A stretch of DNA of 29,269 nucleotides, taken from contig CAZQKE010000027.1 of assembly GCA_964593865.1 (NCBI GenBank), forward strand, positions 1 through 29,269, in the 5' to 3' direction. The notes beneath the pieces are model-generated. The model was not told where the DNA came from. It worked only from the letters and a program-made list of their open reading frames with translations, and ran no database searches. The stretch is from CAZQKE01 sp964593865. Its GTDB lineage: Bacteria; Chloroflexota; Anaerolineae; JAAYZQ01. The translations under genes were made by a program, and so were the position numbers. Within the stretch, counting starts at the first letter, position 1. The number at the start of each line of letters is the position of its first letter. Below are positions 23,901-29,269 of the stretch, piece by piece.

Positions 23901-24100
23901 GTCCCCTCCCTGCTGCCCGCTACCTGATCCTTTCCGGGGCCAAAGCACGGGCGCGCGGTGCCTATTCCCAGGCGGTAGATTGCTTTGAGCGGGCGATCCG
24001 GGCGTTGGACCGTCTGCCGGAAGGAGAAGAGGTGGCGTTGCTGCGGGCTATCGCCCTGGAGGGCCGGAGCCTGCAAGGCCGGCGGCACCCCGGGATTTGA
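20948..24100 (+). CDS. Tandem class III nucleotide cyclase fused to an AAA ATPase (soluble adenylyl cyclase-like)
   Basis: A 1050-residue protein with two class III cyclase homology domains, then an AAA/STAND-type ATPase (Walker A GPPGVGKS 573-580, Walker B FLEDADR near 755) and a helical tail with about one TPR-like repeat. Domain 1 (about 85-265) keeps both metal Asp residues (FADVSGF Asp93; KFAGDALLA Asp143) but lacks the VNLAAR transition-state motif; the site reads GETVARTMA. Domain 2 (about 330-525) has Asn340 where the first metal Asp should be, but keeps EYTVMGDDVNLAAR. One complete active site could form from the two halves, as in animal tmAC and soluble adenylyl cyclase. KFAGDALLA and EYTV resemble the latter closely, favouring cAMP. 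The tail is shorter than in relatives with long TPR arrays. It probably acts downstream of the kinase and receiver genes. Confidence 0.9.
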   Translation: MDDRTSAERMTIRQAGPTLPPRLERYVPPDLWRKLNTETPRRGVLLHTLERLRSLLYLLSTHLPRHLVQETMRRPVAGRVRGRWVEGSLLFADVSGFTALSERLAALGQEGAERLTDLINAYFARMIQILDWSGGILLKFAGDALLAYFAGQEDGEHARWAVRCALRMMRAMSEFAEVDTLDGSAGLRMKIGIGSGSFLAASVGTAERMEYVVLGETVARTMAAEGAAQAGLVVVDGMTVGRLGAEYRRREVADGFWAVSPGPDLILDEFEIKVERRRARGVIPWNAKPHAIVARIEIVLRQIEALLPYLPPGLAEQVIAQSKRRRVESEFRPTAVIFVNLLGLEPLLAAWGPSGVRRVTDLLNGYFCALQRIVGRHGGSINHVDPYDRGSKILILFGTPTAHEDDPLRAVEAALAMHKEVARLNDRWHRKLARYLPPGTEAILEQRSGITHGLVFVGQVGAATRREYTVMGDDVNLAARLMSAAAPGQILINRRVYDAVAEQIATVALPPIRVKGKSRPIAVYRPLAPRDDPLGFRLRRRGPLIDRRTEMKQVRAVLDRLPAGRGGILTVAGPPGVGKSHLADHLIALALAQGCRVLFAHCTQAPYVPWADLLRSWTGIGPADDGIARYEKLRSALADLGLDQTEIAEPLGDLLAVERPRPPQTERAAATPPPSSDLFERLAQAVTGEEGQEPEINIWQLLRRRGQGAAGQMWRTLQERTDARQQARLVGALVAWLMELAAQQPLLLFLEDADRLDSSSWEVIRALEPYLAQGPVLLLLAERCLEGESPVEVGQTLTLGPLDREATAHLVEHLWGGPPDAEVVATVYARSGGNPLFITELINWMRHHDRETKDRPIPLSLQELALGRIDVLPPAQRDIIRRAAVVGSEFTVDDLRALLPPEEQGETLQKALAELEKARLIAQADGAGRYTFRQTLIREVVYRSQPPARRRELHARLAAYLEKRYAADPLANAELLAYHYEQGDRPLPAARYLILSGAKARARGAYSQAVDCFERAIRALDRLPEGEEVALLRAIALEGRSLQGRRHPGI

Positions 24101-24125
24101 CGGAAACGCCATTTTGCGTTATAAT
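24097..24125 (+). promoter_or_regulatory. Promoter of the ferritin gene, overlapping the cyclase stop codon
   Basis: TTGACG (24097-24102), a 17-base spacer and TATAAT (24120-24125) precede the ferritin ATG by about 60 bases. The -35 box shares bases with the cyclase TGA stop (24098-24100). No Fur-like palindrome was recognised around it. Confidence 0.8.
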
Positions 24126-24184
24126 TATCAGCGTAATGAAAAATATGAGACCGGCGAGTTTGACAAAATTCGGAGGAAATAGAA

Positions 24185-24709
24185 ATGAAACTTAGCGAGA
24201 GAATGGAACAAGCATTGAACGCGCAGATCAACGAGGAACTGGCATCGGCTTACATCTATCTTGCCATGGCCGCCTACTGCGAATCGATCAACCTGAAGGG
24301 CTTTGCCCACTGGATGCAAGCCCAGGTCCAGGAGGAGCTGATCCACGCTGCCAAACTGTACGACTATGTCAACGACCGTGGAGGCCGAGTGGTGCTGCAG
24401 GCCATTGCCCGACCCCCTGCCGAGTTCAACGGCCCGGTAGATGTCTTTGAAAAGACGTTGGCCCATGAACAACACATCACCGGTTGCATCCACGACCTTT
24501 TTGCCCTGGCGATGGAGGAAAAGGACTTTGCCAGCTACAGCATCTTGCAATGGTTTGTGGACGAACAGGTGGAAGAAGAAAGCACGGCCGGGGAGATTTT
24601 GGAACGGCTCAAGATGATCGGCGACAACAAACAAGGTCTGGTCATGCTTGACCAGCAGCTGGGAGCGCGTCCGATGCCGGTCTCACTCCCCGCGGCGGAG
24701 GCGGACTAG
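24185..24709 (+). CDS. ftnA: Non-haem ferritin (bacterial FtnA-like)
   Basis: A 174-residue iron-storage protein that would assemble into a 24-subunit shell and oxidise Fe(II) for storage. Ferroxidase ligands are visible: Glu17-Glu18 in NEELASAYIYLAMA, Glu50 and His53 in QEELIHAAKLYDYV, Glu94 in AHEQHITG, and the Gln/Glu pair in VDEQVEEE near 127-130. The length fits bacterial FtnA (about 165-175), and there is no haem-ligand Met as in bacterioferritin. GGAGG lies nine bases before the ATG. Its own promoter and a terminator make it a single-gene unit. Confidence 0.95.
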   Translation: MKLSERMEQALNAQINEELASAYIYLAMAAYCESINLKGFAHWMQAQVQEELIHAAKLYDYVNDRGGRVVLQAIARPPAEFNGPVDVFEKTLAHEQHITGCIHDLFALAMEEKDFASYSILQWFVDEQVEEESTAGEILERLKMIGDNKQGLVMLDQQLGARPMPVSLPAAEAD

Positions 24710-24746
24710 TCTTTCCAACCCGCTTGACGTAGAGCAAAACCGTGAT

Positions 24747-24781
24747 AGGCCGCCCTTGTAGGGGCGGCCTGTTTATCGTTT
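24747..24781 (+). terminator. Rho-independent-type terminator after the ferritin gene
   Basis: AGGCCGCCC (24747-24755) pairs perfectly with GGGCGGCCT (24762-24770) around a six-base loop. T-rich GTTTATCGTTT follows. It lies 38 bases after the ferritin stop. Confidence 0.8.
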
Positions 24782-24878
24782 CCGGTGTCGGCTTCACCGC
24801 AAAGATGCCGGTGGCCGGGAGAGAAACCGTGCGGGCCAACCGACCCCCACACAACGCGGTGACATGCACCCGGCTACT

Positions 24879-24907
24879 TTGACCTCCACCATCACCTGGG
24901 GTATAAT
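24879..24907 (+). promoter_or_regulatory. Promoter of the 53-residue membrane protein gene
   Basis: TTGACC (24879-24884), a 17-base spacer and TATAAT (24902-24907) lie about 40 bases before the small gene's ATG. One base of the -35 box differs from consensus. Between the ferritin terminator and this promoter I see nothing else. Confidence 0.75.
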
Positions 24908-24948
24908 GCATCCATCCGATACAGCCGTCAGAAAGGAGTGTTGCTGAA

Positions 24949-25110
24949 ATGGAGATCATCTTTTCCCTCATGGGGCTGTTGGTCCTTTTGGCCGTGGCCT
25001 TTATCATCGCCCGCTTCATCCTGCGCCTGACCGCCAAAGCCATCGGCTGTCTCCTGACCGTCATTATCGCCGTGGGGATCGTAGCCTTTTTGCTGATCTT
25101 TGTCTTCTAA
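24949..25110 (+). CDS. Small membrane protein (53 residues, two helices)
   Basis: The ATG at 24949 opens a 54-codon frame ending in TAA. The peptide is almost wholly hydrophobic: residues 3-25 and 32-52 are two membrane helices, linked by a short basic turn (ARFILRLTAK). AAGGAG lies about ten bases upstream, and a near-consensus promoter precedes it. No family is recognised. Hydrophobic two-helix proteins of this size may be regulators of larger membrane partners, toxin-like peptides or envelope-stress proteins, but nothing in the sequence decides. The zinc-ribbon membrane protein gene starts 81 bases later from its own promoter. Confidence 0.7.
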   Translation: MEIIFSLMGLLVLLAVAFIIARFILRLTAKAIGCLLTVIIAVGIVAFLLIFVF

Positions 25111-25129
25111 CCCCCGTTCCTGCCCCCAT

Positions 25130-25158
25130 ATGACAAATCCCCAGATCAATGGTATAAT
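25130..25158 (+). promoter_or_regulatory. Promoter of the zinc-ribbon/peptidase/Clp gene run
   Basis: ATGACA (25130-25135), a 17-base spacer and TATAAT (25153-25158) precede the gene at 25192. Initiation would fall near 25165, just before the AAGGAG ribosome binding site. Confidence 0.7.
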
Positions 25159-25191
25159 GGCCTTTACCTTGAAAAGGAGTCTGCCTTCGGC

Positions 25192-25842
25192 ATGGACTTT
25201 GAAAGCATCCTGCGCACCATTCAGCCGTTTGTCATCATGTTTGCCGCCCTAACGGCGGCTTTTATGACCGCCGTGTGGATCAGCACGGTCATCTGGACCT
25301 TCCGCGACATCCGTGCCCGTTCCCGCGACGTATTCGCCCAGATTCTGGCCGTTCTCCTCGTTCTGCTGTTCTTCCCCTTCTTCCCCTTCCCCGGCTTGAT
25401 CCTCTATGCCATCCTCCGGCCCCGCGAGACCCTGGCCGAGGTATACGAACGTTCGCTGGAAGAGGAAGCATTGTTGCAGGGCATTGAGGAACGGCTGGCC
25501 TGCCCCGGCTGTAATCGGCGCATTGAAGAAGATTTTATGATCTGTCCCACCTGCCATACCCGCCTGAAAAAAGCCTGCCCTGCCTGTGGGCGGCTCCTCC
25601 ACCTGCGTTGGAACATCTGCCCGTACTGCGGGGCGGTCCAGACGGCAGCCAAAGCCGCTCCGCCGCCCCAGGCGGTGACACTGCAGGCGGAAACGCGCCC
25701 CGTTTCCCGGTTGCCCACCGCGCCCCCTGCGACCTTGCCGGAACAGGCCGGCAGCTCCGCCGCAGAGGGGACTCCGAACGGCAGCCGGGAGACCCCACCG
25801 CAGATAGATGCATCCGAGCCGGTGCCCTCTGAGCTGGATTGA
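25192..25842 (+). CDS. Membrane protein with C-terminal double zinc ribbon
   Basis: A 216-residue protein. Two membrane helices lie at about 11-36 and 47-75, the second rich in Phe and Pro. A short acidic helix (about 80-100) leads to two zinc ribbons with regular spacing: Cys104/107 with 118/121, and Cys129/132 with 143/146. The rest (about 150-216) is a low-complexity Pro/Ala/Thr tail. The double zinc ribbon would face the cytoplasm if both helices form a hairpin. Its role may be protein interaction at the membrane; no enzymatic motif is seen. AAGGAG is 12-13 bases before the ATG, slightly long. The next gene begins six bases after the stop. Confidence 0.82.
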   Translation: MDFESILRTIQPFVIMFAALTAAFMTAVWISTVIWTFRDIRARSRDVFAQILAVLLVLLFFPFFPFPGLILYAILRPRETLAEVYERSLEEEALLQGIEERLACPGCNRRIEEDFMICPTCHTRLKKACPACGRLLHLRWNICPYCGAVQTAAKAAPPPQAVTLQAETRPVSRLPTAPPATLPEQAGSSAAEGTPNGSRETPPQIDASEPVPSELD

Positions 25843-25848
25843 TCGGCC

Positions 25849-27276
25849 ATGAAGCGAGGATATGCATACCCGGTCGGATTGACGATCTTTTTGCTGCTGG
25901 TGGCCTGTGGCCCGTTGGCCCTCGTCCCTTCCCCTCTTCCCCCTACGCCGACCGCTCCCCCACTGGCTGCTACGACCCTGCCCCCCACTTCCACACCGCT
26001 CCCCCCTACGCCGACCGCCACCCCAACCCTGGTCCCCACCCTACCTCCTGCACCCACCAAGACCCCGGCCGCTCCGGCCTCGCTCCCGGCCGACGTTGTG
26101 GCCCTGATGGACCGCATTGAGGACGAAGTAGAGGAACTGCGTGGCCTGGATGAGATTAAGCCGATCACCCGGACGCTGATGACCCAGGATCAGCTGGCCG
26201 ACTATTTGGAAGAAGAATTCCACCGAGAGTACACCCCGGACGAGATCCAAGCCGATACCCTTACCCTGGCCGCCTTTGATTTCGTGCCGGAGGATTTTGA
26301 CCTGCTGGACCTCCTCCTTGACCTCTATTCCACCCAGGTTTTGGGGCTGTATGACGATGAGAAGGATACCTTCTACGTCCTTTCCGAAGAGGAATTTGAC
26401 ATTCTAGACCAGGTCACCTTCGCCCACGAATACACCCACGGCCTGCAAGATGAACATTTCAACCTGGAGACCTTTGTAGACGGGGATACCCAACCAGACG
26501 ATGTATTGCTGGCCCACATGGCCCTGGTAGAGGGGGACGCTACCCTTTCCATGAGCGAATGGCTCCAATCCCAGGTGGCACGCCTCACCCCCCAGGACCT
26601 GGAATTGCTGCTCAACCCCGAACAGGACCCGGCAGGTCAAGCGGCCCTGGATGCCGCCCCGCCTATCATTCGCGAGACATTTGAGTTCCCCTACACCTAC
26701 GGCCTGGAGTTCGTCCGGCGGTTGCACGAACAAGGGGGGTGGGACGCCGTGAACGCCGCCTTTGCCGATCCTCCCCAATCCACAGAACAGATCCTACACC
26801 CGGAAAAATACTTTGACCGCGACCCGCCGACCGTCGTGGCCCTCCCACCCCTGACCGACACCCTGGGCAGCGGCTGGTATCTGGTCGAGACCGACAACCT
26901 GGGTGAATTCCAAACCGCCATCTACCTGGAAAACTTTGTAGATGAAACCACGGCAGAGGAGGCCGCGGCCGGTTGGGATGGCGACCGATATGCCCTGTAT
27001 GCCAACGGGAGCAACCGCGTTCTGGTCTTTGCCACCGTTTGGGATACCCCTGCCGACCGGCAGGAATTTGTCGCCGCTTACGGCCTCTATGCCGAGAAAA
27101 AGTATGGGCAACCGCCCACCGGCAGCAGCGAGACCGAACGCCGCTGGCAAACGGCGGAGCAAACCACGGTCATCACCTGGGACGATACGCACGTGTGGAT
27201 CGTCATCGGGCCGGATGGGGAGACCGTGGACAAAGTTTTGGGAACACTCGGCGGAGAGGCTCAATGGGAACTCTGA
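25849..27276 (+). CDS. Lipoprotein with HExxH metallopeptidase-like domain
   Basis: A 475-residue secreted lipoprotein. Its signal ends in the lipobox LLVAC. A Pro/Thr-rich linker follows (about 25-80, built from repeated PPTPTA-type words). The globular part contains HEYTH (His193, Glu194, His197) in FAHEYTHGLQDEHF, the HExxH zinc site. A downstream Glu in ALVEGDATL is the likely third ligand of a gluzincin-like site. Proteolysis at the outer face of the membrane is plausible, but no substrate is indicated. No strong ribosome binding site precedes the ATG, so translation may be coupled to the upstream gene six bases away. The 3' end overlaps the Clp gene by 13 bases. Confidence 0.85.
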   Translation: MKRGYAYPVGLTIFLLLVACGPLALVPSPLPPTPTAPPLAATTLPPTSTPLPPTPTATPTLVPTLPPAPTKTPAAPASLPADVVALMDRIEDEVEELRGLDEIKPITRTLMTQDQLADYLEEEFHREYTPDEIQADTLTLAAFDFVPEDFDLLDLLLDLYSTQVLGLYDDEKDTFYVLSEEEFDILDQVTFAHEYTHGLQDEHFNLETFVDGDTQPDDVLLAHMALVEGDATLSMSEWLQSQVARLTPQDLELLLNPEQDPAGQAALDAAPPIIRETFEFPYTYGLEFVRRLHEQGGWDAVNAAFADPPQSTEQILHPEKYFDRDPPTVVALPPLTDTLGSGWYLVETDNLGEFQTAIYLENFVDETTAEEAAAGWDGDRYALYANGSNRVLVFATVWDTPADRQEFVAAYGLYAEKKYGQPPTGSSETERRWQTAEQTTVITWDDTHVWIVIGPDGETVDKVLGTLGGEAQWEL

Positions 27277-29269
27277 ACCCGGACATCCCCTCCGAGGAAT
27301 TGACCCGCGCCCTCAACGCAGCCGCAGTCATCATGCGCGGCCTGCGACAGCGGGTGATGATGCCCGAACACCTGCTGTTGGCTTTCCTAGATGACGAGAG
27401 CTACACCGCCCACAAACTGCTGGCCCGCTTTGCCCGCGAACGGGGCTTTCGCCTGGACAAACTCACCCGCGCCGTGGAGGACCAGGTGCGCGGCCGCCAT
27501 GCCGCCGACCAGGATTTTGACTTTGTCGCCGACGATGGCCGCCGCGTGCCCCTGGGTGCGGAAATGCTGGAAGTGCTGGATGAAGGCCTGAGCATCGCCC
27601 GCGCCCGCGACGAGGTCTGGGTGGGCACAGAGGACGCCCTGGCCGCCATGAGTCAACCGGGAGTCTCGACGGCAGGGCTGCTCCAAAAGCGGGGCATCAC
27701 CCCCCGCGCCCTGAGCGCGCTCCTGGCCGATTCGGCCCTGAGCCGTCGGGCAACCACCCGCGACCTGGTCGCCCTGGCCCGTGACGGCCAGATGCAACCG
27801 GTCTACTACCGACAGGACCTGTTGCGCGATCTGTTCAACCTGTTGAGCCTTTCCCGGAACCGCCACGTCATCCTGGTCGGGCCGGTGGGGGTGGGCAAAC
27901 GCTCCCTGGTCCACAGCCTGGCCCTCCTCATCGCCGAGGGGCAAGGACCGGCGGGCCTGCGCTCGGTAGTCCAGATCGCCGAGGAAGCCTTGCTGGCCGA
28001 CCCGGTGCGGGCGGTCAAGGCCGGGCGGCGCAAGGCAGCGGGCGGCATCCTCTTTGTGCCCAACATCCACCGCTTTTTCGGGACGGTGCTTCAGGCCGAA
28101 TTCCCCAAAGCCCAGGCCGATTTGCAGCGCGCCTTTCTTGATGACAAGGCGGTGGTCATCGGCACGACCACCGAGGCCGATTACCAGAGCCGCATGGCCT
28201 CCAACTCAACGGTGCGCGAGCACAGCCACACCCTGCCGGTTCCGCCGCCGGACCGGGAGACGACGGTGGAGATTTTGCGCATCCACAAACCCCACCTGGA
28301 GGCCGATTACGGGATCGCCATTGCCGATGAGGCGTTGAGCGCGGCGGCAACGCTCGCCGAACGCTACCTGACCGAAGTGGCCTTGCCGGCCGGCGCGCTA
28401 CAACTCCTCCACCGGGCCGGTGCTCTGCTCAAAATGGGAGCGCAGCCCCAGCTGGCCTTCCGCCCCCAGACCGCCGCCGACGCCCGTCTGGACGCCGAGG
28501 ACGTGACCCTGGCCGCCAGCCTGATGACCGGCCTGCCCGTCGCCAAACTGGGGGCCGAGGAGCGCAGCCGCTACGCCCACATGGTTGAGCACCTGCACAA
28601 ACGCATCATCGGCCAGGAGGAAGCGGTGCTGGCCGTCAGTCGGGCCGTCAAGACGGCCCGCGTGGGCCTGAAGGACCCCCGACGGCCCATCGGCTCCTTC
28701 CTCTTCTTGGGGCCGACGGGCGTGGGCAAGACGGAGCTGGCCAAAGCATTGGCCGAGTTCCTCTTTGGCGACGAAAACGCCCTCATCGCCCTGGACATGA
28801 GCGAATACCAGCAGGAACACACCGTCAACCGCCTCATCGGCGCGCCGCCGGGCTATGTGGGCTATGAGAGCGGCGGCCAGTTGACCGACGCCGTGCGCCG
28901 CCAGCCCTACAGCGTCGTCCTCTTTGACGAAGTGGAAAAGGCCCACCCCCGCATCCTGGACATCCTGTTGCAGGTGATGGAAGAGGGCCGCCTGACCGAC
29001 GGCCAGGGGCGCACCGCCCGCTTTGGCGAGACGGTGATCATCATGACCAGCAACCTGGGATCGGAATACCTTACCGAGCCGGTGCTGAGCGACGAGGTGC
29101 GGGCACAGGTCATGCGCCTGCTCAAGATGAAGCTCCGCCCCGAATTCCTCAACCGCCTGGACGAGATCATCATCTTCCACCCCCTCACCCAGGAGCAACT
29201 GCGCCAGATCCTGGGGCTGATGCTCCGCAAAGAGGCCGACCTGCTGGCCGCCCAGGGCCTGACCCTGGA
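27264..29269 (+). CDS. ClpA/ClpC-type AAA+ ATPase with degenerate first ring (partial)
   Basis: The gene runs off the right edge; 668 codons are visible. Residues about 1-150 are a Clp N-domain-like repeat region (VMMPEHLLLAFLDD, VWVGTEDALAAM). The first AAA+ ring (D1) is degenerate. Walker A is GPVGVGKR (206-213), with Arg for the nucleotide-binding Ser/Thr. Walker B reads GGILFVPNIH (260-269) instead of ILFIDEIH. The arginine-finger segment is also unlike ERRF. The second ring (D2) is intact: GPTGVGKT (483-490), VVLFDEVEKAH (Asp555, Glu556) and the sensor TSNLGS. There is no long ClpB middle coiled coil. It is probably an unfoldase or disaggregase powered by D2 only. The ATG overlaps the lipoprotein gene by 13 bases, with GGAGAGG upstream. 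Confidence 0.9.
   Translation, partial: MGTLNPDIPSEELTRALNAAAVIMRGLRQRVMMPEHLLLAFLDDESYTAHKLLARFARERGFRLDKLTRAVEDQVRGRHAADQDFDFVADDGRRVPLGAEMLEVLDEGLSIARARDEVWVGTEDALAAMSQPGVSTAGLLQKRGITPRALSALLADSALSRRATTRDLVALARDGQMQPVYYRQDLLRDLFNLLSLSRNRHVILVGPVGVGKRSLVHSLALLIAEGQGPAGLRSVVQIAEEALLADPVRAVKAGRRKAAGGILFVPNIHRFFGTVLQAEFPKAQADLQRAFLDDKAVVIGTTTEADYQSRMASNSTVREHSHTLPVPPPDRETTVEILRIHKPHLEADYGIAIADEALSAAATLAERYLTEVALPAGALQLLHRAGALLKMGAQPQLAFRPQTAADARLDAEDVTLAASLMTGLPVAKLGAEERSRYAHMVEHLHKRIIGQEEAVLAVSRAVKTARVGLKDPRRPIGSFLFLGPTGVGKTELAKALAEFLFGDENALIALDMSEYQQEHTVNRLIGAPPGYVGYESGGQLTDAVRRQPYSVVLFDEVEKAHPRILDILLQVMEEGRLTDGQGRTARFGETVIIMTSNLGSEYLTEPVLSDEVRAQVMRLLKMKLRPEFLNRLDEIIIFHPLTQEQLRQILGLMLRKEADLLAAQGLTL

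Noticed and set aside
24103..24182. Frameshifted continuation of the cyclase protein past 24100
   Set aside because: The plus-strand frame crossing the stop shows no TPR-like sequence. The region is instead explained by the ferritin promoter and leader.

Overview
The window is GC-rich, with short intergenic gaps and long same-strand gene runs. Several features fit a Chloroflexi bacterium of the Anaerolineae type: a substrate-binding lipoprotein with a V/E/K/T repeat stalk, Pro/Thr-rich lipoproteins, tandem 'aaggcgcaaag' hairpin repeats, and a cyclase-AAA signalling protein. This assignment is inference, because no rRNA or other marker gene is present. No tRNA, CRISPR array or transposase was seen.

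Layout. (1) 1-3650, plus strand: the end of priA, a consensus promoter, an M20 peptidase and a membrane-anchored phosphodiesterase with a holin-like N-terminus. (2) 3616-15665, minus strand: an 11-gene run that starts at a consensus promoter overlapped by a TGGT-N4-ACCA operator. It encodes a complete family-5 solute ABC importer (binding lipoprotein, two permeases, two ATPases), a GntR/UTRA regulator, a divergent serine hydroxymethyltransferase-like enzyme, a monomethylamine methyltransferase (MtmB) homologue without pyrrolysine, its corrinoid protein, a PHP metallohydrolase and a HAD phosphatase. (3) 15738-24100, plus strand: a signalling block with an unknown 406-residue protein, a CheA-type hybrid kinase, a 4.5-copy hairpin repeat array, a receiver-GAF protein, and a tandem-cyclase/AAA protein laid out like animal soluble adenylyl cyclase. 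(4) 24097-29269, plus strand: ferritin with its own promoter and terminator, a 53-residue membrane protein, then a tight run of a zinc-ribbon membrane protein, a lipoprotein metallopeptidase and a Clp-type ATPase cut by the window edge.

The most notable system is the minus-strand run. The importer would bring in a methylated or amino-acid-like compound, and the MtmB homologue would move its methyl group to the corrinoid protein. The SHMT-like enzyme would act on the one-carbon or amino-acid product, and the GntR/UTRA protein would sense the substrate at the operator over the leading promoter. The MtmB homologue has Leu where I place pyrrolysine in archaeal MtmB, so the substrate is probably not methylamine. 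No corrinoid-activating protein or second methyltransferase is present, so those would have to be encoded elsewhere.

Promoters are unusually readable: five of the six listed have a TATAAT -10 box and all six have exactly 17-base spacers. Several active-site substitutions suggest changed or lost functions: the SHMT-like enzyme, the first ATPase ring of the Clp protein, and the two complementary half-cyclases.
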